From contig NZ_PDJQ01000001.1 of NCBI RefSeq assembly GCF_002563855.1, positions 124,001-188,000 on the forward strand: a stretch of 64,000 nt of DNA, written 5' to 3'. The DNA is from Tepidiforma thermophila (lineage in GTDB: Bacteria; Chloroflexota; Dehalococcoidia; Tepidiformales; Tepidiformaceae). Each line of letters opens with the position of its first letter. The first letter of the stretch is position 1. Both the position numbers and the translations under genes were made by a program. Shown here piece by piece: positions 36,589-44,367 of this stretch. Below the pieces are notes generated by a model. The model did not search any database. It was not told where the DNA came from and saw only the letters and a program-made list of their open reading frames with translations.

Positions 36589-37818
36589 ATGTCGGCGAAC
36601 GCCCTCGAGTCGCGGGATTTCCGGCTGCTGTTCGCGGGGTCGGTGCTCGTCAGCTTCGTGATGCCGATGCAGTTCCTGACGCAAGTCTTCTGGGTGCAGG
36701 AGCGGTACCCGGAGCGTGAGGTGCTGTTCATTGGGCTGCTTGGGGCGTCGCGGGGCTCGGCGATGATCCTGTTCGGGCTGGTCGGGGGTGCGCTGGCGGA
36801 CCGGATGGAGCGGCGGCGGCTGCTGATTGCGACACAGCTGGCGGCGCTGGCGATCAACGGGGCGATTGCGGCGCTGATGCTGGCGGAGCCGTTCGGCGCG
36901 GCGAACGTGGCGGTGCTGCTGGCACTGACGTTCGCGGCGGCGGCGAACATGGCGGTCGACCAGCCGGCACGGCAGGCGGCGACGCCGGCGATTGTGGGGA
37001 TGGCGGCCGTGCCCTCGGCGATTGCGCTGCAGATGGTGGCGCAGCAGGTGACGTTCCCGCTGGCGCTGCCGCTGGTGGGCTTCCTGAATGGACGGCTGGA
37101 GGCCGGGCAGGTGTACGCGATGACGCTTTTGGCGTGGGCTGGGGTGCTGCCGCTGCTGTTCGCGCTGCGGTTCCGGTCGCGGGGGCAGGGGGCGGCGGGC
37201 GCGGGGGTGGTGCGGAACACCTGGGAGGGGCTGCGCTATACGCGGGGCGAGCCGACGATCTTCGCGGTCATTGTGCTGGTGCTGGCGATTCAGCTGCTGG
37301 GGATGCCGGGGCCGGCGTCGCTTGGTCCTTCGTGGATGCGGAATGTGCTGGGCCTTTCGGAGACGCAGTTCGGTTTTATGGCGATGACCTGGGGGTTGGG
37401 CACGATGGCGGCGTCGCTGGTTTTTTGGAAGCGGAGCGACCTGCCGGGGCGGGGGCTGACGCTTTGGGCGGGGGGCGCCGGGTTCGGGCTGTGCGCGCTG
37501 GTCTTCGCCTATTCGCGGCTGGTGCCGCTGACGGCGCTGGCGAACTTCGGGCTCGGGTTCATGCTCGTGACGACGATGGTGTCGTCGACGACGATTGCGC
37601 AGCAGCGGGTGGAGGAAGCGATGCGCGGGAGGGTGATGGGGCTGTTCCCGCTTGCGATGGGGCTGGCGATGCTGGCGGCGTTCCCCGTGGGGGCGGCGGC
37701 CCAGGCGACGAGCATGGAGGCGGTGTTCCCGGCGATGGCCTGGGCGACGCTGGCGGCGGTGGCCGGGGCGATCGCGCTCCAGCCCGGGCTGCGGCGTGAG
37801 GCGCCGCGGACGGCGTAA
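36589..37818 (+). CDS. MFS transporter
   Basis: The 409-residue carrier has about 11-12 hydrophobic segments and the first-loop signature GALADRMERRRLLIATQL. It belongs to the MFS_3/EntS-like exporter type by length and motif. A TAGAGT hexamer seven bases before the ATG and no Shine-Dalgarno fit a leaderless mRNA. Its cargo is unknown. Confidence 0.85.
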   Translation: MSANALESRDFRLLFAGSVLVSFVMPMQFLTQVFWVQERYPEREVLFIGLLGASRGSAMILFGLVGGALADRMERRRLLIATQLAALAINGAIAALMLAEPFGAANVAVLLALTFAAAANMAVDQPARQAATPAIVGMAAVPSAIALQMVAQQVTFPLALPLVGFLNGRLEAGQVYAMTLLAWAGVLPLLFALRFRSRGQGAAGAGVVRNTWEGLRYTRGEPTIFAVIVLVLAIQLLGMPGPASLGPSWMRNVLGLSETQFGFMAMTWGLGTMAASLVFWKRSDLPGRGLTLWAGGAGFGLCALVFAYSRLVPLTALANFGLGFMLVTTMVSSTTIAQQRVEEAMRGRVMGLFPLAMGLAMLAAFPVGAAAQATSMEAVFPAMAWATLAAVAGAIALQPGLRREAPRTA

Positions 37819-37861
37819 GGCGGCGCTTTCGCGTTCGGGCCGGGCGCGGTCTACTTGTGGC

Positions 37862-38971
37862 GTGCGTTACCGGCGGATTGTGGCGAAGTTCGGGACGAGC
37901 CTGCTGACGGCGGGTTCGGACCGGCTCGACCTGGAGGCGATGTCGCGGCTGGTGGGGCAGGTGGTGCGGCTCCGGCAGGCGGGGTGCCAGGTGGCGGTGG
38001 TCTCATCGGGGGCGCAGGCTGCAGGGCGGCACCGGCTGCGGGGACGGGCTGCGACGATGCGGGCGCTGAGCCGGCAGGCGATTGCGTCGGTGGGGCAGAG
38101 CCACCTGATGCAAAGCTGGGATGAGCTGTTTGACTGGCACGATACGGTGGTGGCGCAGGTGCTGCTGACGCGGCGCGACCTTTCGGACCGGCTGGCCTAC
38201 CTGAACGCACGAAACACCCTGCGCGACCTGCTCGATGCGGGGACGGTGCCGATCATCAACGAGAACGATGCGGTGGCGCTCGACGAGGTGCTGGCAACGC
38301 GGATTGGGGAGAACGACAGCCTCTCGGCGTATGTGGCGAACCTCGTCGATGCGGACCTGCTGGTGATCCTGACGGACGTGGCAGGCCTGTACGATGCGGA
38401 CCCGAGGACGAACCCGGGCGCGCAGCTGATCCGGCGGGTGGAGCGGATCGATGCGCGGATCGAGGCGCTGGGCGGGGGAGCGCACGGGCCTGGGACGGGC
38501 GGGATGGCGACGAAGCTGCGGGCGGCGCATATCGCGACGCAGGCCGGGGTCGATGTGGTGATCTGCTCGGGGCGGGAGCCGGAGGCGCTCATTGCGGCAG
38601 CGCGGGGCGAGACGACGGGGACCTACTTCCCGGCGCCGGGGGACCGGCTGGAGAGCCGGAAGCGGTGGATCCTGGGGAACATCACGCGGGGCGGGTGGAT
38701 TACGGTTGATGCGGGCGCGGCGGAGGCGCTGCGGGCGCGGGGCCGGAGCCTGCTGCCGGCGGGGGTTGCTGCGGTCTCGGGGAGCTTCCAGCGGGGCGAT
38801 TCGGTGGAAGTGCGCGACCTTGAGGGGAACCGGGTGGCGGCCGGGCTCGTGAACTATTCGTCGGAGGAGCTGGAGCGGATCCGCGGGGTGCGGTCGGACC
38901 GGATTGCGGAGGTGCTGGGGTACAGCTACGGGGAGGAAGTGGTGCACCGCGACAACCTGGTGCTGCTGTGA
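37862..38971 (+). CDS. proB: glutamate 5-kinase with PUA domain
   Basis: The 369-residue enzyme phosphorylates glutamate in the first step of proline synthesis. The amino-acid kinase domain has VAKFGTSLLTAGS, VVSSGAQAAGRHRL, NENDAV and TDVAGLYDADP. The C-terminal PUA domain starts near 280 (GWITVDAGAAEAL). The start is a GTG six bases after a TCTACT hexamer. No proA is adjacent. Confidence 0.95.
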   Translation: MRYRRIVAKFGTSLLTAGSDRLDLEAMSRLVGQVVRLRQAGCQVAVVSSGAQAAGRHRLRGRAATMRALSRQAIASVGQSHLMQSWDELFDWHDTVVAQVLLTRRDLSDRLAYLNARNTLRDLLDAGTVPIINENDAVALDEVLATRIGENDSLSAYVANLVDADLLVILTDVAGLYDADPRTNPGAQLIRRVERIDARIEALGGGAHGPGTGGMATKLRAAHIATQAGVDVVICSGREPEALIAAARGETTGTYFPAPGDRLESRKRWILGNITRGGWITVDAGAAEALRARGRSLLPAGVAAVSGSFQRGDSVEVRDLEGNRVAAGLVNYSSEELERIRGVRSDRIAEVLGYSYGEEVVHRDNLVLL

Positions 38972-39016
38972 GAGGCGCTGACCGGCTGTAGCAGGAGGCC
39001 GTGCTACGCTCGAACC

Positions 39017-39409
39017 GTGAGCCACCGGAGGCACCTGCTCCCGCTTCGGTCGCCGGCCGTGCTGGTGCTCTGGGCGAATGCCGTGCTGGCGGGCGCTGCG
39101 GCGACGGCCTGGCTGGCGGCTGGAGAGAGCCTCGCGGGCTGGTTCGACGTGCCGCGGTGGGCGGCGTGGGCGGCGGGCGGGGTGCTGGCGGCGGCTGCGG
39201 CGGCGCTGGCGGTGCTGGCGTGGCAGCGCCGGATCGGCTGGCTGCCGCGGATTGCGGCGATCAATGCGGCACTCGGGGGGATGCTGTGGGCGGCGGCGGT
39301 GCTCGCGTGGGACGGGTTTACGGCTGAGGGACGGTGGCTCGCCCCGGCTGCGGCGAATGCCTGCCTGCTGCTGGCAGCGGCGCAGTGGCTGGCGTGGCGG
39401 CGGCCGTAG
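39017..39409 (+). CDS. small four-helix membrane protein
   Basis: The 130-residue product starts at a GTG six bases after TACGCT. It has four hydrophobic segments: VLVLWANAVLAGAAATAWLAA, AAWAAGGVLAAAAAALAVLAW, IAAINAALGGMLWAAAVLAW and AAANACLLLAAAQWLAW. No family is recognised. It is convergent with the next lipoprotein gene, eight bases away. Confidence 0.7.
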   Translation: MSHRRHLLPLRSPAVLVLWANAVLAGAAATAWLAAGESLAGWFDVPRWAAWAAGGVLAAAAAALAVLAWQRRIGWLPRIAAINAALGGMLWAAAVLAWDGFTAEGRWLAPAAANACLLLAAAQWLAWRRP

Positions 39410-39416
39410 CGCTGGT

Positions 39417-39998
39417 TCAGGACCCCTTCGGGCAGGCCAGGGCTTCGCGGTAGACGGGGCTGTTCGGGGCGGGAACGGTGCCTTCGAGCCGGGGGGCGTT
39501 GCCGGTGACGCGGGCTTCACGGGCTGCGATTACCTGGCCGCCGAATTCGCGGAAGACGACGATGGCACGGTGCTCGCCGGAGCCGAGCGGCACGGCTTCG
39601 CCGTCGCGTGCGAGTTCGAGCTGGAAGCAGACGGTGCCGACGTAGCTGGTGGTGGCCCCGGCCGACCAGCGGGCGACCGCCTGGCCGGCTTCGTCGAGGA
39701 GCCAGAATTCGAAGCCTGCGCCCGGGTGGGTGCGGACCTGAAGGACGACCTGGAGGCTGGGCTGTTCGTTTTCGAGGCGGGAGAAGGTTGCCAGCGAGAA
39801 GTGCAGCTCCCAGTCGGCGGGCGGGGCGACCGGGGCGGGCGGGGGCTCAGGCGGGCGGAAGGCGACGTTGCCGGTGGTGGTGCCGATGAGTGCACGGAGC
39901 GAGGGGGAGGTGGCGTAGGACTTGTCCTTGAGGCCGCAGGCGGAGAGGAGCAGGAGCGCCAGGAGGCTCATCGCGGCGAGGCTGGTGAACTGTTTCAC
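39417..39998 (-). CDS. lipoprotein with beta-rich domain
   Basis: The 193-residue product begins with a type II signal (SLLALLLLSAC, lipid Cys at 21). After a Pro-rich linker it forms a probable immunoglobulin- or BsuPI-like domain: WELHFSLATFSRLENEQPSLQVVLQV, then WLLDEAGQAVARWS. The intracellular BsuPI inhibitor has similar strands, but I claim only a likeness. The start is a GTG with no better upstream start. Confidence 0.8.
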   Translation of the reverse strand: MKQFTSLAAMSLLALLLLSACGLKDKSYATSPSLRALIGTTTGNVAFRPPEPPPAPVAPPADWELHFSLATFSRLENEQPSLQVVLQVRTHPGAGFEFWLLDEAGQAVARWSAGATTSYVGTVCFQLELARDGEAVPLGSGEHRAIVVFREFGGQVIAAREARVTGNAPRLEGTVPAPNSPVYREALACPKGS

Positions 39999-40022
39999 GA
40001 ACGTATTGTGGCGCGGTGAGCG

Positions 40023-41282
40023 CTAGCGCGCTGCGGGCGCGGCGGAGGGCGCTGTGCTGGCGGCGGGAGCCGGGTCGCGGAGGAGGACCATGCAGGCGAC
40101 GGCGACGCCATTGAGCAGGATGCCGAGGGTGATGGGGAGCGCGTAGCTTTCGCGGGCATCGTAGAGGGCGCCGGCGAGGGTGGGGCCGACGAGCGCGCCA
40201 ACGGCGGCGCTGGTGTAGATGAGGCCGAGGACGGTGGAGAAGCGGCGGCCGGCGAAGTAGTCGGCGGCGAGGGCCGGCATGAGAGCGACGAACCCGCCGT
40301 AGGAGGCGCCGAAGGCCACGGCGAAGAGCACGAGGGCCCAGGCTTCGGTGGCGATCAGCCACCAGGCGAGGCAGATGGCCATCGCGGTGAAGGTGCCGGC
40401 GAGGGAGCGGCGGCGGCCGAGGCGGTCGGCGGAGCTGCCGAGGACGAGCCGGCCGGCGATCGAGCCGACGCCGATGAGCCCGACGAGGAGGGCGCCGAAG
40501 GCATCGGAGTAGCCGTGGTCGCGGGCGTAGGGGGTGAGGTGGGCGAAGGGGATGAAGATGCCGAGGCTGGTGGAGAGGCCGGCACCGAACATGAGCCAGA
40601 AGGCGCGGGTGCGGAGCACCTGGGCGACGGTGGGGCCGCCCGCGGGGCCGACCGCCGGGGGCGGAAAGCGGTCGCCGTCGGGGTAGAGGCCGCGGTCGGC
40701 GGGGTTGGGGACGATGGCGAGGACGGAGGGGATGCCGATGGCGAGGGCGACGACCGCGAGGAGGACGAACGAGGGGCGCCAGCCGAGGGTTTCAATGGCG
40801 GCTGCGGCGACGAGCGGCATGACAAGGGTGCCGGCGCCGATGCCGGCCACGGCGAAGCCGGAGGCCATGCCGCGCCGGCGGATGAACCAGCGCTGGACGA
40901 CTCCGACGGCCGGGACGTAGGCCAGCCCGACGCCGAGGCCGACGCCGAGGGAGTAGGTGAGGTAGACCTGCCAGACAGCCTGGGCGAAAGCCGCGGCGGC
41001 CATGCCGGCTGCGATGCAGAGGATGCCGGCGCCGATGACCCGGCGGGGGCCGAGGCGGTCGGCGAGGAGGCCGGTGACGGCGCCGAGGCCGAAATAGAGG
41101 AACCCGGCCAGGGCGAAGACGAGGGAGATATCGCCGCGGGTGGCGCCGAAGTCGTCGCGGAGGGCGTTGAAGAAGGCTGCGAAGGAGTAGGCGGCGCCGA
41201 AGGCGACGAAGAGGATGCCGAAGACGGCGCCGACGACGACCCAGCCGTAGAACCGCGGCGCCCGGGAGGGGGATTCCAGCAT
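40023..41282 (-). CDS. MFS transporter, monocarboxylate-like
   Basis: The 419-residue carrier has twelve hydrophobic segments. The N-terminus (RFYGWVVVGAVFGILFVAFGAAYSFAAFF) and GLLADRLGPRRVIGAG loop are typical of the MCT/oxalate-formate exchanger branch. It probably moves a small organic acid with protons. The start ATG lies 46 bases from leuA's stop on the same strand, and it may be cotranscribed with leuA. Confidence 0.88.
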   Translation of the reverse strand: MLESPSRAPRFYGWVVVGAVFGILFVAFGAAYSFAAFFNALRDDFGATRGDISLVFALAGFLYFGLGAVTGLLADRLGPRRVIGAGILCIAAGMAAAAFAQAVWQVYLTYSLGVGLGVGLAYVPAVGVVQRWFIRRRGMASGFAVAGIGAGTLVMPLVAAAAIETLGWRPSFVLLAVVALAIGIPSVLAIVPNPADRGLYPDGDRFPPPAVGPAGGPTVAQVLRTRAFWLMFGAGLSTSLGIFIPFAHLTPYARDHGYSDAFGALLVGLIGVGSIAGRLVLGSSADRLGRRRSLAGTFTAMAICLAWWLIATEAWALVLFAVAFGASYGGFVALMPALAADYFAGRRFSTVLGLIYTSAAVGALVGPTLAGALYDARESYALPITLGILLNGVAVACMVLLRDPAPAASTAPSAAPAAR

Positions 41283-41328
41283 GGCCGGTAATTGTACCCT
41301 CCCGGGCGCGGGTGTACGGGGCGGGGGG

Positions 41329-42879
41329 CTAGGGGTTGGCGCGGACCTCGGCGTTGCGCGCCTGGACGGAGAGCATCCGGTTGAGGGCGTTCATGTAGGC
41401 CCGGGCGCTGGCGACGATGATGTCGGTATCGGCGGCGCGGCCGGTGTAGGTGCGGCCTTTGTCGTCTTCGATGCGGATGGTGACTTCGCCCTGGGCGTCG
41501 ATGCCTTCGGTCACGCTCTTGACGGAGAACTCCGTGAGACGCGGGGCGAGGCCGGTAATCCGGTTCATGGCGCGGTAGACGGCGTCGACGGGGCCGGTGC
41601 CGACGGCGGCATCGACCTTGATGTTGCCTTCGGGGTCGACGAGGCGGAGGGTGGCCGTCGGGGTGGCGTGGTCGCCTGCGGAGACCTGGACGAGGTCGAG
41701 CCGCCAGCCGGCGGTATCCATGGCGCGGACGTTTTCGTTGACGAGCGCCTCGAGGTCGCGGTCGTCGACTTCGATTTTCTTATCGGCGAGCTCTTTGAAG
41801 GCGGCGAAGACGCGGTTCAGTTCTTCGTCGGTGAGTTCGTAGCCGAGTTCGAGCATGTGCTCTTTGAAGGCGTGGCGGCCGGAGAGCTTGCCGAGGACGA
41901 GCTGGGTGCCCTGGGGGATGCCGATTTCGGCGGGGTCCATGATTTCCCAGGTTTCGCGGAGCTTGAGGATGCCGTCCTGGTGGATGCCGGAGCCGTGGCG
42001 GAAGGCGTTCTTGCCGACGATGGCCTTGTTCCACTGGACGGGCATGCCGGAGTAGCGTTCGACGAGCTTGGAGGTGCGGTAGATCTCGCGGGTGTTGATG
42101 TCGGTGTAGAAGGGGAGGAAGTCGCTGCGGGTCTTAATGGCCATGACGACTTCTTCGAGGGAGGTATTGCCGGCGCGTTCGCCGATGCCGTTGATGGTGA
42201 CTTCGACCTGGCGGGCGCCGTTCTGGATGGCGGTGAGGGTGTTGGCGGTGCAGAGGCCGAGGTCGTTTTGGCCGTGGAAGGAGACGCGGGCCTTGTGGAT
42301 GTTGGGGACGTTTTCGAAGAGAGCGCGGAAGAAGGCGCCGAGCTCTTCGGGGATGGCGTAGCCGACGGAGTCGGGGATGTTGATGGTGGTGGCGCCGGCA
42401 TCGATGCAGCGGCGGACGATTTCGAAGATGAAGTGGGGGTCGGCCCGGGTGGCGTCCATCGGGCTGAATTCGACGTTGCTGGTGTAGCGGGCGGCGTGCT
42501 TCACCATCTCCTCGGCCTGGATGAGCACCTGCTCGCGGTCTTTGCGGAGCTGGTGGGCCATCTGGATGTCGCTGGAGTTGATGAAGACGTGGATGCGGGG
42601 CTCGGAGGCTTCTTTGACGGCCTCCCAGGCGGTATCGATGTCGGCGGGGACGGCGCGGGCGAGGGCGCAGATGGTCGGCGTGCGGACCTCGCGGGCGATG
42701 GTGCGGACGGCTTCGAGGTCGCCCGGCGTGGAACAGGGGAAACCGGCTTCGATGATGTCGACGCCGAGCTTTTCGAGCTGGCGGGCGATTTCGAGCTTTT
42801 CGCCGGGGGTGAAGGCGACGCCTGCGGACTGTTCGCCGTCACGGAGGGTGGTATCGAAGATGTAGATTTTTTCGGGCAT
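41329..42879 (-). CDS. leuA: 2-isopropylmalate synthase
   Basis: The 516-residue enzyme condenses acetyl-CoA with 2-ketoisovalerate, the first step of leucine synthesis. The catalytic start IFDTTLRDGEQSAGVAFTPGEK, the metal-binding region HFIFEIVRRCIDAGATTINI with SFHGQNDLG, and HGSGIHQDGILK are all present. The C-terminal LeuA allosteric domain is intact (VSAGDHATPTATLRLVDPEGN), so leucine feedback is expected. Two further regulatory features lie upstream: a short ORF with promoter (43.06-43.17 kb) and tandem TTC-N4-GAA boxes. Confidence 0.97.
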   Translation of the reverse strand: MPEKIYIFDTTLRDGEQSAGVAFTPGEKLEIARQLEKLGVDIIEAGFPCSTPGDLEAVRTIAREVRTPTICALARAVPADIDTAWEAVKEASEPRIHVFINSSDIQMAHQLRKDREQVLIQAEEMVKHAARYTSNVEFSPMDATRADPHFIFEIVRRCIDAGATTINIPDSVGYAIPEELGAFFRALFENVPNIHKARVSFHGQNDLGLCTANTLTAIQNGARQVEVTINGIGERAGNTSLEEVVMAIKTRSDFLPFYTDINTREIYRTSKLVERYSGMPVQWNKAIVGKNAFRHGSGIHQDGILKLRETWEIMDPAEIGIPQGTQLVLGKLSGRHAFKEHMLELGYELTDEELNRVFAAFKELADKKIEVDDRDLEALVNENVRAMDTAGWRLDLVQVSAGDHATPTATLRLVDPEGNIKVDAAVGTGPVDAVYRAMNRITGLAPRLTEFSVKSVTEGIDAQGEVTIRIEDDKGRTYTGRAADTDIIVASARAYMNALNRMLSVQARNAEVRANP

Positions 42880-42939
42880 TGGGGCAGCACTCCTGCGGGG
42901 ATGGTGATAGCGGGGCCGGCGCAGCCGGCGCCGGGGTCG

Positions 42940-42960
42940 TTCTTACGAAATTCTTATGAA
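42940..42960. promoter_or_regulatory. two tandem TTC-N4-GAA boxes
   Basis: TTCTTACGAA (42940-42949) and TTCTTATGAA (42951-42960) are near-identical direct repeats with 11-base period, i.e. one helical turn. They lie 61 bases upstream of leuA in its leader. They could be a regulator binding site; the binding protein is unknown. Confidence 0.4.
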
Positions 42961-43060
42961 GAGTTTCGACGGCGCGCTGGGGGAGAACCAGAGGGGGCGT
43001 GAGGGCCGGGCTGCCGGCCGTGCGAGTCGCCCTGGTGGGCCGCGGTCCGCCGACGCGGCG

Positions 43061-43129
43061 CTAAAGCACGCGCCCCGGTGAGTCCGGGGCGTTCACAACC
43101 TCGCGAGGCAGTGCGTCGAACTGGCGCAT
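43061..43129 (-). CDS. candidate leaderless upstream ORF (22 aa) in front of leuA
   Basis: The frame MRQFDALPRE... of 22 codons ends in a TAG and starts eight bases after the -10 TATCCT, so it would be translated from a leaderless transcript. Its 3' part overlaps an 8-bp hairpin (CGCCCCGG/CCGGGGCG, 43071-43091). Only two Leu codons occur, so a classical leucine attenuator is not supported. The ORF lies 181 bases before leuA. It may control leuA by translation-coupled folding, or it may be chance. Confidence 0.4.
   Translation of the reverse strand: MRQFDALPREVVNAPDSPGRVL
43071..43091 (-). promoter_or_regulatory. hairpin overlapping the upstream ORF
   Basis: CGCCCCGG and CCGGGGCG form a perfect 8-bp stem with loop TGAGT. 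A short T-rich stretch (GCTTTAG) follows on the minus strand. It is terminator-like but weak, and its position inside the small ORF allows a ribosome to disrupt it. Confidence 0.45.
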
Positions 43130-43137
43130 CGGGAGTA

Positions 43138-43165
43138 AGGATAGCAGAACGGAGGCGGCTGCCAA
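43138..43165 (-). promoter_or_regulatory. promoter of the leuA leader
   Basis: TTGGCA (43160-43165) and TATCCT (43138-43143) are 16 bases apart. This is among the best promoter matches in the window. The short ORF starts eight bases downstream. Confidence 0.65.
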
Positions 43166-43229
43166 GGCGGGGGCGCCGGGGCGAGGGCCGGCGAAGATTT
43201 CGCGTGCAGCGAACGTTCTATCCGTGCGA

Positions 43230-43235
43230 TATACT
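43230..43235 (+). promoter_or_regulatory. -10 element of the diiron-protein gene
   Basis: TATACT lies 31 bases before the ATG at 43266. A short palindrome GAACGTTC sits at 43211-43218, overlapping where a -35 would be. No good -35 is seen, which suggests activator dependence. Confidence 0.45.
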
Positions 43236-43265
43236 CCGCCAATCAAGGGTCCTGGAGGTGCCCCG

Positions 43266-44321
43266 ATGACGTCGCCTTCGTTTGTGGACGTTCCCGGGCT
43301 GAATTTCGACTGGTTGAACCTCGACACGGAGACCGGCGCGCGGCTGCAGGCGACGCGGCGCGGGCTGACGCTGGAGCAGATCAACACCCTGACGCGGTAC
43401 GGGGTGGTGGACCTCGACGAGGCGGGCGCACCGGTGTTCAAGCCGCGCGGTGCCCTGGCCGACCCGCGGTCGCCGCGGCATGCGCGGCAGTACCGTTCGA
43501 AGGCGGACGTCTGGTCGGAGAGCGCGATGCTGCTCTACGAAGAGGCGAACCAGCGGCAGTGGTCGAGCGCGGTGGATATCCCGTGGGAGACGATCCAGCC
43601 GCTGCCGGATGACCTCGAATGGGCGATGTGCACGCTGTGCACGTTCCTGACGCAGGTGGAGTTCATTGCGGGCGACCTGCCGGGGCGGTTCATGGAGCAG
43701 GTGCACCCGGACCACTTCGAGTCGCAGCTGTTCCTGGGCACGCAGATTATGGACGAGAGCCGGCACCTCGACGTGTTCCGGAAGCGCGCGCTGGTCAACG
43801 GCGGCGGGATGGTGGATGCCGGGTTCGGCGCCATCAACCTGCTGTCGGTGGATGACTTCACCGAGATGACGGCGCTGCTGCACCTGGTGGGCGAGGGGTT
43901 CGTGCAGACGCTCTTCCGGATGGGCGAGCTGATTGCGCAGAACGAGGCGGAGAAGAAGATTTTCCGGCTTTCGGCGCAGGACGAGAGCCGCCACCTGGCG
44001 TTCGGTGTGACGCACATGAAGTACGTGATGGACACCGAACCGTGGCGGAAGGAAGAGATGCACCACTACCTGGACATCCAGGAGGGGGCGCTGGCGCAGA
44101 GCCAGCAGGCGAGCCTGACGACCAACCCGACGACGGGGGAGGCGCTGGCGATTCTTGCCGGCGGCGGCATCGAGCATATCGACGAGGGGTACGCGAAGCT
44201 GCTGCTGATGCGGAAGCGGCAGGTGAACGAGTACATGCACCGGCTCGAGGTCATCGGGCTGGGCGACCGGCGGGAGCGGATGGCGCCGGGCCTGCGCGAA
44301 TTCCTCGACCCGGTGAACTGA
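43266..44321 (+). CDS. R2/ferritin-like diiron carboxylate protein
   Basis: The 351-residue protein has a complete set of diiron ligands with the spacing of ribonucleotide-reductase R2 and R2lox proteins: Glu132, Glu164-x-x-His167 (DESRH), Glu210 (GEGF), and Glu240-x-x-His243 (DESRH). Helices are predicted around each. No radical-site Tyr of R2 can be fixed from the sequence. Possible roles are an R2lox-like oxidase, an N-oxygenase of the AurF type or another oxidase; I cannot choose. GGAGGTG at 43254-43260 fits the ATG. A paralog without metal ligands follows after 46 bases, so the two may form a heteromer. Confidence 0.75.
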   Translation: MTSPSFVDVPGLNFDWLNLDTETGARLQATRRGLTLEQINTLTRYGVVDLDEAGAPVFKPRGALADPRSPRHARQYRSKADVWSESAMLLYEEANQRQWSSAVDIPWETIQPLPDDLEWAMCTLCTFLTQVEFIAGDLPGRFMEQVHPDHFESQLFLGTQIMDESRHLDVFRKRALVNGGGMVDAGFGAINLLSVDDFTEMTALLHLVGEGFVQTLFRMGELIAQNEAEKKIFRLSAQDESRHLAFGVTHMKYVMDTEPWRKEEMHHYLDIQEGALAQSQQASLTTNPTTGEALAILAGGGIEHIDEGYAKLLLMRKRQVNEYMHRLEVIGLGDRRERMAPGLREFLDPVN

Positions 44322-44367
44322 CTGGCGGCACCCCCACCAGCGACCTCGCAGCCGAAAGGATGGACCG

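Noticed and set aside
43211-43218. GAACGTTC as an SOS box
   Set aside because: The four-base spacer of the LexA site is missing, so only a short palindrome remains.
42880-43265. T-box, tRNA or known riboswitch before leuA
   Set aside because: No T-box bulge sequence, tRNA arm or recognised aptamer core could be found by eye. Only the short ORF, hairpin and boxes were kept.
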